Origin: Sphingosinicella microcystinivorans
GTDB lineage: Bacteria; Pseudomonadota; Alphaproteobacteria; Sphingomonadales; Sphingomonadaceae
Direction: 5' to 3'
DNA length: 64,000 bases
Assembly (NCBI RefSeq): GCF_003634215.1
Contig: NZ_RBWX01000010.1
Span: 248,001 to 312,000 of the forward strand
Within the stretch, counting starts at the first letter, position 1, and every line of letters begins with the position of its first letter. The position numbers and the translations under genes were made by a program. The notes under the pieces are model-generated. The model was not told where the DNA came from. It saw only the letters and a program-made list of their open reading frames with translations, and made no database searches. Below, piece by piece: positions 18,517-26,831 of the stretch.

Positions 18517-18525
18517 TTATCCACA
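18517..18525. promoter_or_regulatory. Perfect DnaA box TTATCCACA
   Basis: An exact DnaA consensus in the gene-free stretch 18402-19074. A related TTATCCCTG lies about 20 bases upstream, and two GANTC (CcrM-type) sites lie 30-40 bases downstream at 18554-18558 and 18562-18566. It is one box only, so it is more likely a control site than an origin. Confidence 0.35.
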
Positions 18526-18555
18526 GGCCCGTCGGGTCATTTTTCGCTTTGGCGA

Positions 18556-18910
18556 CTCACGGATTCGTGAGACCTTCAATGCGTGGTCGGAAGGCGGTGA
18601 AAGCCCGGAAACGGGCGGAAACTCCCGGAAAACCACCAGGGTCGCGGTTCATTCCCTGTATGCGGCGCGAGAGCGAAGCCCACGGGAAATACCGATGGTC
18701 CTCGATACCGGAACCCCCGGCCCGAAAGCCCGCCCGTGCGAAGCACAGGCGACGTGGATGGACCCCGGCGAACGGCATCGAAATGCGAAACCGGCCGATC
18801 CCCCCGGGACCGACGGAGACGCAAGCCCCGAAGCCTGAACATCAGCCGCATGGCTGAATGGCGCAGGACCAACGGAGCGAGTGGGGGCTGGCCGAAAGGT
18901 CAGCCCCCGT
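18556..18910 (+). ncRNA. Candidate structured RNA in a gene-free stretch
   Basis: This stretch has no convincing gene; a Pro/Arg-rich frame from ATG 18580 to 18857 looks non-coding. It does contain a series of short hairpins, several with GNRA-type or GAA loops: CTCACG-GATT-CGTGAG (18556-18571), GCCCG-GAAA-CGGGC near 18603, GTGC-GAA-GCAC near 18737, GCAT-CGAA-ATGC near 18775, and the final GGCC-GAAA-GGTC terminator stem. The pattern and the end at a strong terminator suggest a folded RNA of about 330 bases on the plus strand. It does not match the conserved cores of RNase P RNA, tmRNA or SRP RNA. No function is claimed. Confidence 0.3.
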
Positions 18911-18914
18911 TTGC
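18883..18914 (+). terminator. Strong terminator-like hairpin
   Basis: GGGGGCTGGCC and GGTCAGCCCCC form an 11-bp stem (one G-U) with a GAAA loop, followed by GTTTGCTTT. It ends the candidate RNA and abuts the 148-bp palindrome. Confidence 0.65.
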
Positions 18915-19060
18915 TTTGGAGGAACGGATTCCGCCCAGGCCGGGCTGCAAAGCGCGGCTTTCTGCGCTTCCGGTGCTCACGTACCTTTAGTACGTTCCGC
19001 TCCGGTTCTCGAAACCCACACTTTTCGCCTCGGCCTGAACGAAATCCATTCGTCCAAAGC
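18913..19060. repeat. 148-bp symmetric imperfect palindrome
   Basis: Arms at 18913-18942 and 19031-19060 are inverted copies (about 25 of 30 match; GCTTTGGANGAANGGATT core). The exact centre holds ACGTAC-CTTTA-GTACGT (18979-18995), with CCGG...CCGG flanks in between. The midpoint of the outer arms and the inner palindrome coincide, so the unit can fold into one long hairpin. It resembles mobile intergenic palindromes (MITE or REP-like). It could also act as the terminator of the minus-strand DUF2721 gene, which ends at 19075. Confidence 0.7.
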
Positions 19061-19074
19061 ACCGCGTCTTCAGA

Positions 19075-19548
19075 TCATTCCGCTTCGCGTTTCAGGACTT
19101 CCTGGCGGACGCGGACCGAGCGGGTGGCGATGCCGGTTTCGATGAGGAAGATGATGAGGCCGGTGACGATGAGCGCCATCGCGGTAATGAAGAGAACGGC
19201 GACGATGGTGCCCACTGCGGCGTCCGCAAGATCGCCCACGAACAGCACGCCGATGACGAGACAGATGGCGAGCGCGCTCGCGACGCACGCATAGATCGCC
19301 CAGTGTACCAGCACCATGCGCCGATCGAGCACAACAAGCTCGGCCATCGCGCGGCTGCGCATCGTTTCGTCGTAGCCAGTGATGTCCCGTTCGAGCGCGC
19401 GGGCGCGATCCACGACGCGACCCAGCCGGTTCGCCATGACGTTCAGTAGCGCACCGATGCCCGCGATGAGAAAGACCGGCGCAATCGCGAGCTGAACGGC
19501 GTGGCCGATGTCTGCGATCTGCACGCCGATGAAGGGGGAGGAGGCCAT
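19075..19548 (-). CDS. DUF2721 family membrane protein
   Basis: A 157-residue inner-membrane protein. It has a first helix at about 17-38 (AVQLAIAPVFLIAGIGALLNV), then the family motif NRLGRVVDRARALERDI, and two more helices (IYACVASALAICLVIGVLF and IVAVLFITAMALIVTGLIIF). This layout is characteristic of DUF2721, whose function is unknown. The start at 19548 (MASSPFIGVQ) is preferred to an upstream ATG at 19584 because it begins at the conserved N-terminus. Monocistronic. Confidence 0.85.
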   Translation of the reverse strand: MASSPFIGVQIADIGHAVQLAIAPVFLIAGIGALLNVMANRLGRVVDRARALERDITGYDETMRSRAMAELVVLDRRMVLVHWAIYACVASALAICLVIGVLFVGDLADAAVGTIVAVLFITAMALIVTGLIIFLIETGIATRSVRVRQEVLKREAE

Positions 19549-19602
19549 GATCCGTACCCTTGCCGCGCGTGCGTTGTCAGTCAATCGGCTATGGGCGGCG
19601 CG

Positions 19603-19875
19603 TCACGCCTGATCAGGCGGCGTATCGTAGAAATCGACGCGCATCTTCATCGGTCCGAGCGGTTCGACGAAATGATCCTGCTGCGGCAGCAGGAGACCGG
19701 ACCCGCCCTGTTCCAGCACAACGGCCGATGGTGGATCGACGTAGGTAAGCTTCAGGCGGCCTTCCAGGACGCGGACGATGCCCCAGACGCCTGCTTTCGT
19801 ATTGTGCCGCCTGCGGAGCGCATCGGGCAGGGTGCGCTCGTCGAACACCGGCGTGGAGCGATAGGGAGCAGGCAT
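19603..19875 (-). CDS. DUF1971 protein (TehB-associated type)
   Basis: A 90-residue cupin-like protein of the DUF1971 family (MPAPYRSTPVFDERTLPDAL, then KAGVWGIVRVLEGRLKLTYV and GLLLPQQDHFVEPLGPMKM). Members are found near or fused to tellurite-resistance methyltransferases and next to globins. Its ATG comes one base after the truncated-haemoglobin stop, so the two are co-translated. The shared control by an NsrR-like box suggests a link to nitric oxide or nitrosative stress. Biochemical function unknown. Confidence 0.85.
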   Translation of the reverse strand: MPAPYRSTPVFDERTLPDALRRRHNTKAGVWGIVRVLEGRLKLTYVDPPSAVVLEQGGSGLLLPQQDHFVEPLGPMKMRVDFYDTPPDQA

Positions 19876-19876
19876 T

Positions 19877-20266
19877 TCAGGCGACCTGCCGGCCGGCCGC
19901 TCCGGGCCGGTGGAACATCGCGTACTGAAGGCTCTCGCTGATACGCTGTGCCTTTTCCTGGAGCGCCGCGGCGGCGGCGGGCGCCATGACATCGCTCGTC
20001 GTCCGTGCCCAGAGCGCGAGCCAGCGATCGAACAGGGCGGGGGTGATGCGACGAACATGCTTCAGATGCGCCATCATCGGGTTGCCCTTGTAGCGCCCGC
20101 TCGTCAGCATCACCGAGGACCAGAAAGCCGACAGCTTCTCAAGGTGTTCCGGCCAATCGCTGATAGAATCGTTGAAGATGAGGCCAAGCTCCGGATCTGC
20201 CCGCACGCGCGCGTAGAACAGGTCGATCAGCGTCTTCAGCCGGTCGTCGTCGATGTCGTTGTCCAT
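19877..20266 (-). CDS. Group III truncated haemoglobin
   Basis: A 129-residue small globin. The sequence follows the group III (trHbP) pattern: LIDLFYARVRADPELGLIF, then WPEHLEKLSAFWSSVMLTSGRYKGNPM, then HLKHVRRITPALFDRWLALW, in which the proximal (F8) His is expected. Group III globins bind O2 and NO and are linked to NO or peroxide handling in bacteria such as Campylobacter. The gene is divergent from an Rrf2-type repressor and has an NsrR-type operator 48-70 bases upstream of its start, which strongly supports control by NO. DUF1971 follows in the same operon. Confidence 0.92.
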   Translation of the reverse strand: MDNDIDDDRLKTLIDLFYARVRADPELGLIFNDSISDWPEHLEKLSAFWSSVMLTSGRYKGNPMMAHLKHVRRITPALFDRWLALWARTTSDVMAPAAAAALQEKAQRISESLQYAMFHRPGAAGRQVA

Positions 20267-20313
20267 TCGGTGGCTCCGACTCGTTTTTGCACGTCACCAA
20301 TTATGAGCTTTGA

Positions 20314-20336
20314 AAGATGTATTTAAAATACATATA
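20314..20336. promoter_or_regulatory. NsrR-type operator
   Basis: AAGATGTATTT-A-AAATACATATA is an 11-1-11 inverted repeat with the core of the enterobacterial NsrR consensus (AAGATGYATTT and its complement). It lies between the divergent globin operon and the Rrf2-type repressor gene, so one site could control both. Confidence 0.8.
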
Positions 20337-20370
20337 ATGTGCGTGCGGCGAAATGGCAGGGGGTGGCGGT

Positions 20371-20793
20371 GTGCGGCTGACGCGTTACACGGACTATGCG
20401 GTTCGGGTTCTGATGCATCTCGCGGTGCATCCGGACCGGTTGTGCTCGATCGGCGAGATCGCTGAGGCCTACGCCATTTCGCGCAACCACCTGATGAAGA
20501 TTGTCAACGACCTTGCAAACGCCGGCTACATTGCGAGCGAGCGCGGGCGCGGGGGCGGGATACGGCTGGCGCGGCCCGCGGCGGAGATCGGCATAGGCGC
20601 GCTCGTGCGTCATACCGAAGGCGAGGACGAACTTGCCGACTGCGGGCGCTGCGTGGTCGCGCCCGCGTGCGGCCTTTCGGGTGCGCTTGGCGCGGCGCTC
20701 GGCGCGTTCATGGCGGTGCTGGACGGCTATTCGCTTGCGGACATCACGCGCAGGCGCGCCGCGCTGGAGGCGCTTCTTGACGTGGCGGGGTGA
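20371..20793 (+). CDS. nsrR: NsrR-like Rrf2-family repressor
   Basis: A 140-residue winged-helix regulator. MRLTRYTDYAVRVLMHLA is the Rrf2 opening, AYAISRNHLMKIVNDLANAG the recognition region, and RGRGGGIRLARP the wing. Three cysteines at about 91, 94 and 100 (CGRC...C) match the iron-sulfur cluster ligands of NsrR, whose cluster senses nitric oxide. The GTG at 20371 is preferred to the ATG at 20353 because GGGGGTGG lies just before it and the protein then starts at the family consensus. It is divergent from the globin-DUF1971 operon, with the operator in between, and probably autoregulates. IscR and RirA are alternatives, but the operator favours NsrR. Confidence 0.88.
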   Translation: MRLTRYTDYAVRVLMHLAVHPDRLCSIGEIAEAYAISRNHLMKIVNDLANAGYIASERGRGGGIRLARPAAEIGIGALVRHTEGEDELADCGRCVVAPACGLSGALGAALGAFMAVLDGYSLADITRRRAALEALLDVAG

Positions 20794-20796
20794 TCG

Positions 20797-23733
20797 CTAC
20801 TCCGCCGCTTCGCCCTCCAGCGCCAGTTCCGCCGCTTTCGATTTTCGCTTCGCCTTTGGCTTCGGCATCTTCATCGGCGCGGCTGCGGACTTCTTTTCGA
20901 GCAGAGGCTTCAGGTAGCGGGCGGTGTAGCTGGTGGCGACCTTCGACACGGTTTCGGGTGAGCCTTCGGCGACCACATTGCCGCCCGCGTTACCGCCTTC
21001 AGGGCCGAGATCGATGATCCAATCTGCGGTCTTGATGACCTCCAGATTGTGCTCGATGACAACGATGCTGTTGCCCTGCTCGACGAGTGCGTGAAGCACT
21101 TCGAGGAGCTTGCGCACGTCTTCGAAATGGAGGCCGGTCGTGGGCTCGTCGAGAATGTAGAGCGTCTTGCCCGTGGAGCGGCGCGAAAGTTCCTTCGCGA
21201 GCTTCACGCGCTGCGCTTCGCCGCCCGAAAGCGTCGTCGCCTGCTGGCCGACGTGGATATAGCCAAGGCCGACCTCCACGAGCATGCTCATCTTGTCGCG
21301 GATCGCGGGGACAGCCTTGAAGAACTCGGCGGCATCCTCGACCGTCATGTCGAGCACGTCGGCGATCGACTTGCCCTTGAACTTCACCTCCAGCGTTTCG
21401 CGGTTATAGCGCTTGCCCTTGCAGACATCGCACGTGACGTAGACGTCGGGCAGGAAGTGCATCTCGATCTTGAGCATGCCGTCGCCCTTGCACGCCTCGC
21501 AGCGGCCGCCCTTCACGTTGAAGCTGAAGCGGCCGGGCTTGTAGCCGCGTGCCTTCGATTCCGGCAGTTCGGCGAACCAGTCCCGGATGTTGGTGAAGGC
21601 GCCGGTGTATGTCGCGGGGTTGGAGCGGGGTGTACGGCCGATCGGCGACTGGTCGATATCGATGACCTTGTCGAGATGTTCGAGCCCCTTGATGTCGTCC
21701 ACCTGCGCCGAGACGAGACGTGCGCCGTTGAGCGCGCGCGCGGCGGCGGCATAGAGTGTGTCGATCGTGAACGTGGATTTGCCCGAACCCGAAACGCCGG
21801 TGATGCAGGTGAAGGTGCCGAGCGGGATCGAGACGCTGATGTCCTTGAGGTTGTTCGCGCGCGCGCCCTTCACGGTAAGCTTCTTGCCGTTGCCCTTGCG
21901 GCGGACATCCGGCACCGGAACGGCGCGGCGGCCGGAGAGATAGTCGCCGGTGAGGCTGTTAGGGTTGGCGAGAATGTCGGCGAGCGTGCCTTCGGCGACG
22001 ACCTGGCCGCCGTGCGCACCTGCGCCGGGGCCCATGTCGATAACGTGGTCCGCGGTGCGGATCGCGTCTTCATCATGCTCGACGACGAGCACGGTGTTGC
22101 CGAGATCGCGCAGGCGCTTCAGTGTTTCAAGCAGGCGGTCGTTGTCGCGCTGGTGGAGGCCGATCGAGGGTTCGTCGAGGACGTAGAGCACGCCGGAAAG
22201 GCCGCTGCCGATCTGGCTGGCGAGGCGGATGCGCTGAGACTCGCCGCCCGAAAGCGTGCCCGATTTGCGATCGAGGTTCAGATATTCGAGGCCGACATTG
22301 TCGAGGAAGCCGAGGCGCTCGACGATTTCCTTCAGGATGCGTTCGGCGATCTGCTTCTGCTGATTGTTGAGGTGCTCGGGCAGGCCCTTTGCCCAGCGGA
22401 ACGCGTCGCCGACCGGGCGGCGGACGGCGTCGGCGATCGTCTCGCCGGCGATCTTCACTGCGAGCGCTTCGGGCTTCAGGCGGGCGCCGTTGCAGGTTTC
22501 GCAGGGGGCGGCGGACTGGAAGCGCGAAAGCTCGTCGCGCATCCACTGGCTATCGGTTTCGCGCCAGCGGCGATCGAGATTGTTGACGACGCCTTCGAAG
22601 GGTTTCTTGACCTCGTAGGTCTTGCGGCCGTCCTCGAAACGCAGCGTGATCGGAACGCCCCCGGTGCCGTTCAGAACGACATCCTGGATTTCTTCCGGAA
22701 GTTCGTTCCACGGGGTGCGCAGCGAGAAATCGTAGGCGCGCGCGACCGAACGCAGCACCTGCATGTAATAAGGTGAGGGCGGATTGGACTTCGCCCACGG
22801 CACCACGGCGCCCTTTTCGATGCTGAGATTCTGGTTCGGCACGACGAGTTCGGGATCGAAATACAGCCGCTCGCCAAGGCCGTCGCAGGCCGGGCAGGCG
22901 CCGTGCGGCGAGTTGAACGAAAACAGGCGCGGCTCGATCTCGGGGATCGTGAAGCCGGAAACGGGGCAGGCGAACTTCTGCGAGAACAGGATGCGCTCGC
23001 CTTCGCCCTTCTTCCCGTCGACGAGTTCGACCACGGCCAGACCTTCGGCGAGGCCGAGCGCGGTTTCGAAGCTGTCGGCGAGGCGTGTTTCAAGGCCGGC
23101 CTTCACGACGAGCCGGTCAACGACCACGTCGATGTCGTGCTTGTATTTCTTGTCGAGCGCGGGGGCTTCCTCGATCGGGTAGACGGTGCCGTCGATCTTC
23201 ACGCGCTGGAAGCCGGTGCGCTGCCACTCCGCGATCTCCTTGCGGTACTCGCCCTTGCGGCCGCGCACGACGGGTGCGAGCAGCATGAGGCGCGTGCCTT
23301 CCGGCATCGTCATCACGCGGTCCACCATCTGGCTGACCTGCTGCGCGGCGATCGGCTCGCCCGTGGCGGGCGAGTAGGGGACGCCGACGCGCGCCCAGAG
23401 AAGGCGCATGTAATCGTAGATCTCGGTGACCGTCGCGACGGTGGAGCGGGGGTTCTTGGAAGTGGTCTTCTGCTCGATCGAAATGGCGGGGGAGAGACCC
23501 TCGATATGATCGATATCGGGCTTCTGCATCAGTTCGAGGAACTGCCGCGCGTAGGCGGAGAGCGACTCGACGTAGCGGCGCTGGCCTTCCGCGTAGATCG
23601 TGTCGAAGGCGAGGGACGACTTGCCGGAGCCGGACAGGCCCGTGACCACCGTCAGCGTTTCGCGCGGAATCTCGAGGCTTATGTTCTTGAGGTTATGCTC
23701 GCGCGCGCCGCGGATCGAAATGTGGGTCAGCAT
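20797..23733 (-). CDS. uvrA: UvrA, nucleotide excision repair ATPase
   Basis: A 978-residue damage-recognition subunit of the UvrABC excinuclease. Two ABC-type ATPase modules are visible: Walker [11 protein letters not shown] at about 33 with signature [17 protein letters not shown] near 485, and Walker [12 protein letters not shown] near 640 with [17 protein letters not shown] near 820. Two zinc-finger CxxC pairs are present (CPVSG/CPACDG near 260-285 and CEACKG/CDVCKG near 740-770). The start at 23733 ([15 protein letters not shown]) is the family consensus; a longer frame to 23781 is not. The C-terminus has a Lys/Ala-rich extension. A LexA-like box lies just upstream. It is convergent with the Rrf2 gene, three bases apart. 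Confidence 0.97.
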   Translation of the reverse strand: MLTHISIRGAREHNLKNISLEIPRETLTVVTGLSGSGKSSLAFDTIYAEGQRRYVESLSAYARQFLELMQKPDIDHIEGLSPAISIEQKTTSKNPRSTVATVTEIYDYMRLLWARVGVPYSPATGEPIAAQQVSQMVDRVMTMPEGTRLMLLAPVVRGRKGEYRKEIAEWQRTGFQRVKIDGTVYPIEEAPALDKKYKHDIDVVVDRLVVKAGLETRLADSFETALGLAEGLAVVELVDGKKGEGERILFSQKFACPVSGFTIPEIEPRLFSFNSPHGACPACDGLGERLYFDPELVVPNQNLSIEKGAVVPWAKSNPPSPYYMQVLRSVARAYDFSLRTPWNELPEEIQDVVLNGTGGVPITLRFEDGRKTYEVKKPFEGVVNNLDRRWRETDSQWMRDELSRFQSAAPCETCNGARLKPEALAVKIAGETIADAVRRPVGDAFRWAKGLPEHLNNQQKQIAERILKEIVERLGFLDNVGLEYLNLDRKSGTLSGGESQRIRLASQIGSGLSGVLYVLDEPSIGLHQRDNDRLLETLKRLRDLGNTVLVVEHDEDAIRTADHVIDMGPGAGAHGGQVVAEGTLADILANPNSLTGDYLSGRRAVPVPDVRRKGNGKKLTVKGARANNLKDISVSIPLGTFTCITGVSGSGKSTFTIDTLYAAAARALNGARLVSAQVDDIKGLEHLDKVIDIDQSPIGRTPRSNPATYTGAFTNIRDWFAELPESKARGYKPGRFSFNVKGGRCEACKGDGMLKIEMHFLPDVYVTCDVCKGKRYNRETLEVKFKGKSIADVLDMTVEDAAEFFKAVPAIRDKMSMLVEVGLGYIHVGQQATTLSGGEAQRVKLAKELSRRSTGKTLYILDEPTTGLHFEDVRKLLEVLHALVEQGNSIVVIEHNLEVIKTADWIIDLGPEGGNAGGNVVAEGSPETVSKVATSYTARYLKPLLEKKSAAAPMKMPKPKAKRKSKAAELALEGEAAE

Positions 23734-23746
23734 AAGGAGGGCTGTC

Positions 23747-23761
23747 GTTTCCTGTTTGTTC
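23747..23761. promoter_or_regulatory. LexA-like SOS box of uvrA
   Basis: GTTT-N7-GTTC on the plus strand differs at one base from the alphaproteobacterial LexA site GTTC-N7-GTTC. It lies 14-28 bases before the uvrA ATG. Regulation of uvrA by LexA is established in several alphaproteobacteria. Confidence 0.6.
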
Positions 23762-23837
23762 CGGTCGGACACTAGCCGCAAAACGGCGCCGGGGGAAGAC
23801 AGGAGATGGGGACAGCAGGTGCGCTTGGCAAGGACGG

Positions 23838-23876
23838 GAAACGGCGGACCGGCCTTACCCGCCGATCCGCCGTTTC
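23838..23876 (-). terminator. Hairpin after the second PEP-CTERM gene
   Basis: GAAACGGCGGA (23838-23848) and TCCGCCGTTTC (23866-23876) form a perfect 11-bp stem, 10 bases beyond the stop codon at 23887. The U tract is weak (GTTTCCC). Confidence 0.6.
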
Positions 23877-23886
23877 GAGTAACGGT

Positions 23887-24564
23887 TCAGGCGCTCTTGC
23901 GGCGGCGGAGGCCGATGGCGGCCGCGCCGAGGCCGAACAGTGCCAGCGTGGCGGGCTCGGGAACGTCGGTGCCGAAGGGTTCCACAGTCACGCTGTCGAA
24001 GTTGAAGTTGAAGCTGACGGCGCCCGCGGGCGGCGCGCCGGTGCCGCGGTTCACGAACAGCGAGAAATTCTTCTGGCCGGTGAAGATCGCCGGATCGAAC
24101 ACGCCGGGGAGGTCCGAAGTCGAGAGCGCGGAGAAGGGGCCGGACATGCCGATCGTGACCTGGAACCGGACGGTGCCGGCAGGCTCGCCCGTCGTCTGCG
24201 ACGGTGTGAGGAAGATATTGTTGAACGACAGCCGGTCCTGCCCGACCGTGAACTGGTCGGAGACCTGCATCGAGCCGAGATCGCCGCTCGCGGTGCCGCC
24301 GATGCCGCTGCCGAGATCGAAGCCGATTTCCTTGATGGCGCCCCCGTAGTTGTAGGCAGAGCGGGTGGCGTTGACGACGAAGGGCGTGCCGGCGGTCTCG
24401 TCGTCGTAGATCACATAGCCGGTGATCGTGGGCACAGCGGTGCCGAAGACGTTGGGCGCGGCGGGGCTGGAATTGATGCCCGTGAAGCTGACCTTGACGA
24501 GACCGGCCTGCGCGCCGGTGGATACGAGCATCGCCAGCGCGGCGACGGAAAGGAAGTGACGCAT
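23887..24564 (-). CDS. PEP-CTERM domain protein, exported
   Basis: A 225-residue secreted protein. The signal peptide is [20 protein letters not shown]. The C-terminus is [18 protein letters not shown] followed by LRRRKSA, the PEP-CTERM sorting signal recognised by exosortases. The body is rich in Gly, Ser, Thr and aromatic residues, with no cysteine and no recognised domain, and probably forms beta structure. It is one of two such genes in the window; no exosortase gene is visible here. It starts at 24564 and ends in a hairpin terminator; downstream is uvrA's promoter region on the same strand. Confidence 0.88.
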   Translation of the reverse strand: MRHFLSVAALAMLVSTGAQAGLVKVSFTGINSSPAAPNVFGTAVPTITGYVIYDDETAGTPFVVNATRSAYNYGGAIKEIGFDLGSGIGGTASGDLGSMQVSDQFTVGQDRLSFNNIFLTPSQTTGEPAGTVRFQVTIGMSGPFSALSTSDLPGVFDPAIFTGQKNFSLFVNRGTGAPPAGAVSFNFNFDSVTVEPFGTDVPEPATLALFGLGAAAIGLRRRKSA

Positions 24565-24714
24565 CGCAAATGTCCCTGTTGCGACCGACGCGCGGGATTG
24601 CGGTCGGTGATTGCAGATAGGACTTCGTTAACCATTGGGTGCGTCGGGGCGATGACGAGGCGGTAACGATTGGGTGACGGCGGGGTGCAGGGGCGCCTCC
24701 CGTGTCTTCGGACT

Positions 24715-25461
24715 TTAACGGAAGACGCGGAGCGCCATTTCGAGGCCAAGCAGAAACAGACCCGCAAGAAACACGCGGCGAAAAATTAGCGGGCTGATGC
24801 GTGCGCGGATGGCCTGCCCCGCCGCCATGCCGAGCAGTGCCGGAATGACGGCCAGAGTGGACATCAGCAGGTCGCCCTTCGGCACCGCGCCATGCCAGAA
24901 CAATCCCGTGGCAAGTGCGATCGTCGAGACGGTGAACGACAAGCCAAGGGCTTGCACGAGGTCATCCTTCTCGAAACCCAGAGCCTGAAGATAGGGAACC
25001 GCCGGAATGACGAAGACGCCGGTTCCGCCAGTGAGGAGGCCGGTAACGAGACCGACCAGCGGCGAAGCCCATCGCTCCCGGGCGGGCGAAATCCGGAACG
25101 GATGCGCGAGCAACGAATAGGACGCGTAGACAACGAGCACGCCGCCGAGGAGCGATGTCGTCAGCCGCGTATCGCCTCCGGCGAGCAATGCGGAACTTGC
25201 CAGCGTGCCGATCACAATTGTCGCCATCATCGGCCACAGTCTTTGCAGCAGGGCCATGACGTGCGGACCGGATACGAGCTGCCAGACATTGGTGATGAAG
25301 GATGGCAGCAACAGAAGCGCGGCGGCGGTCAGCGGCGACAGGAGCGCGCCGAGAACGCCCATCGCCACAGTCGGCAGACCCATGCCGGTGACACCCTTGA
25401 CGATACCCGCGAGGAAGAACGTGGTCGCGACGGCCGCAACAAGGAAAGCGGTTTGCTCCAT
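24715..25461 (-). CDS. TauE/SafE family transporter
   Basis: A 248-residue integral membrane protein with about eight hydrophobic segments in two related halves. The first half opens with FLVAAVATTFFLAGIVKGVTGMGLPTVAMG, the second with LVGLVTGLLTGGTGVFVIPAVPYLQ; the repeated GxxxGxTGxG pattern is the TauE/SafE signature. Members export sulfite, sulfoacetate or other organic anions. The substrate cannot be assigned and no sulfur-metabolism genes adjoin it. Monocistronic. Confidence 0.88.
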   Translation of the reverse strand: MEQTAFLVAAVATTFFLAGIVKGVTGMGLPTVAMGVLGALLSPLTAAALLLLPSFITNVWQLVSGPHVMALLQRLWPMMATIVIGTLASSALLAGGDTRLTTSLLGGVLVVYASYSLLAHPFRISPARERWASPLVGLVTGLLTGGTGVFVIPAVPYLQALGFEKDDLVQALGLSFTVSTIALATGLFWHGAVPKGDLLMSTLAVIPALLGMAAGQAIRARISPLIFRRVFLAGLFLLGLEMALRVFR

Positions 25462-25509
25462 GCGAAATCTATAGGCGCTGTTTCTTGAGAGGCCAGCTGG
25501 AATGGCAGC

Positions 25510-26541
25510 CTACACCGCCCCATAGCTCGCATAGTGCGACCAGAAATCGTTATCGCGCGCGAAGTTCGTGAAGCTCATGCCGATCGTGACGTCGAGCCCC
25601 TCGACATGGTGCCACCAGCCGACGGGGAGGAAGAGCGCTTCGCCGGGGGCGAGGTCGGCGATCATGACGGGCGGCCGGGTGCCGTCGCCGGGGCCGGGTT
25701 CCAGCGGCTCGCCTGCCCAGTCGCTGAAGCAGTGGCGGCTGTTGCGCATCAGCGCGCTGTGATGGCTGGAGACGAGACGGACGCGTTTGCGGCCCGCGAT
25801 CTGGAGCAGCAGGTTGTTGGTGAGATCGTGGTGCCACGGGGTGATCGTGCCCTTGGGGCCGATCCAGAGGAAGCCGCCGGGGCCGCCCGGTTCGGCGAGA
25901 TAGCCGGGCATGGGTCCGGTGTCGCCGTAGAGCGGGGCGAGGGCTTCGCGGTTGTGGGTATGGTTGTTGGCGGTGATGTAGAAATCGTTCGTCGGGGCGG
26001 TCTCGCTCGCGCGCAGGCGGGCGATGATTTCGCGGAAGGGCTGCACCGCGCCGTGCGCATCCGAATTGCGTTCGTAGTCCTTGTCGGCTTCGCGGCCCCA
26101 TTGCACACGGACTTCGGCATTGCCGAGCCGGGCTTCGAAATCATCGAGCGACCAGCGCTTCATCGCGGGCCAGTGATCGACGAGACCGGTGAGGACAACG
26201 GGACGATGCGCGGCATAATAATCGGCGAAGAACGTTTCGGCTGAGGGGGCGTGGACGCGCGGCACGGGGCCTGATGCCTGTGCGGCGAGCTTCGCATAGT
26301 TGGCGAGGAACCAGTCGCGCTTCGCGATCCGGGCGCGCAGCCGTTCTCCCGCTGCAAGATATGGGCTCTTCCGGGCGCGCTCGATTTCCGAAACGGCGAG
26401 GGCGTGACCGATGCCGCGGCTCGCGATCCGCTGCGCGAGCCGCGCGGGGTCTTCATCGCCGAGCAGCGCCTCGGCGATCTCGCGGCGGAGATCATCGTTC
26501 ACTGCGGATACCGCACCGCCGCCTTTCTTCGCCTTGCTCAT
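25510..26541 (-). CDS. Cupin-like / JmjC-type Fe(II) dioxygenase
   Basis: A 343-residue cytoplasmic protein of the cupin_8/JmjC class of Fe(II)- and 2-oxoglutarate-dependent oxygenases. The N-terminal ~90 residues are helical and charged; the catalytic jelly-roll follows from about residue 110 (RPVVLTGLVDHWPAMKRW). The metal ligands are visible as His-x-Asp in TPWHHDLTNN and a distal His in PVGWWHHVEGLD. A Lys/Arg near GRKRVRLV is expected to hold 2-oxoglutarate. Close relatives hydroxylate protein or ribosomal residues, but the substrate here is unknown. The last residues (SHYASYGAV) reach the stop at 25510. Confidence 0.85.
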   Translation of the reverse strand: MSKAKKGGGAVSAVNDDLRREIAEALLGDEDPARLAQRIASRGIGHALAVSEIERARKSPYLAAGERLRARIAKRDWFLANYAKLAAQASGPVPRVHAPSAETFFADYYAAHRPVVLTGLVDHWPAMKRWSLDDFEARLGNAEVRVQWGREADKDYERNSDAHGAVQPFREIIARLRASETAPTNDFYITANNHTHNREALAPLYGDTGPMPGYLAEPGGPGGFLWIGPKGTITPWHHDLTNNLLLQIAGRKRVRLVSSHHSALMRNSRHCFSDWAGEPLEPGPGDGTRPPVMIADLAPGEALFLPVGWWHHVEGLDVTIGMSFTNFARDNDFWSHYASYGAV

Positions 26542-26831
26542 ACCCGCCTGATCTCCACGTTCGCTGTCCGTCTATGGGCAGCCGATGTTTCACCGATTTG
26601 ACACATAGCGACTTTCGTCCACGTCCGTCAGCCGTTCGTCGGCGGCAATGATCGTTCGTCGAGCAGGCATCGTCGGAAATCGAAGCGGTGCGGCGGAGAC
26701 GAGCGAAGCGGGATACTTACAGGATGCGGATCGGGAGCGACGGGCCCCACAGTCCCAGAAAGCCCGGACGTTCCCGGTTCGCAGCCAGAATTTCTCCGCC
26801 TCCCACAGGCGAAACAGGAAGGACCGTTGAG

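Noticed and set aside
18517-18525. Chromosomal replication origin
   Set aside because: There is only one perfect DnaA box, no AT-rich unwinding region and no origin-linked genes nearby.
18480-18857. Pro/Arg/Lys-rich frame in the gene-free stretch
   Set aside because: Low complexity, overlaps another open frame on the opposite strand, no good ribosome binding site at 18480 or 18580, and hairpins interrupt it. An RNA is a better explanation, though a small protein is not excluded.
18500-18910. RNase P RNA, tmRNA or SRP RNA
   Set aside because: The conserved core strings of these RNAs (for example GAGGAAAGTCC in RNase P, or the tRNA-like end of tmRNA) are absent on both strands.
21049-22776. 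Long plus-strand open frame of 575 codons opposite uvrA
   Set aside because: It is an antisense shadow in a GC-rich gene: uvrA is complete on the other strand, and the shadow frame has no recognisable domain and no ribosome binding site.
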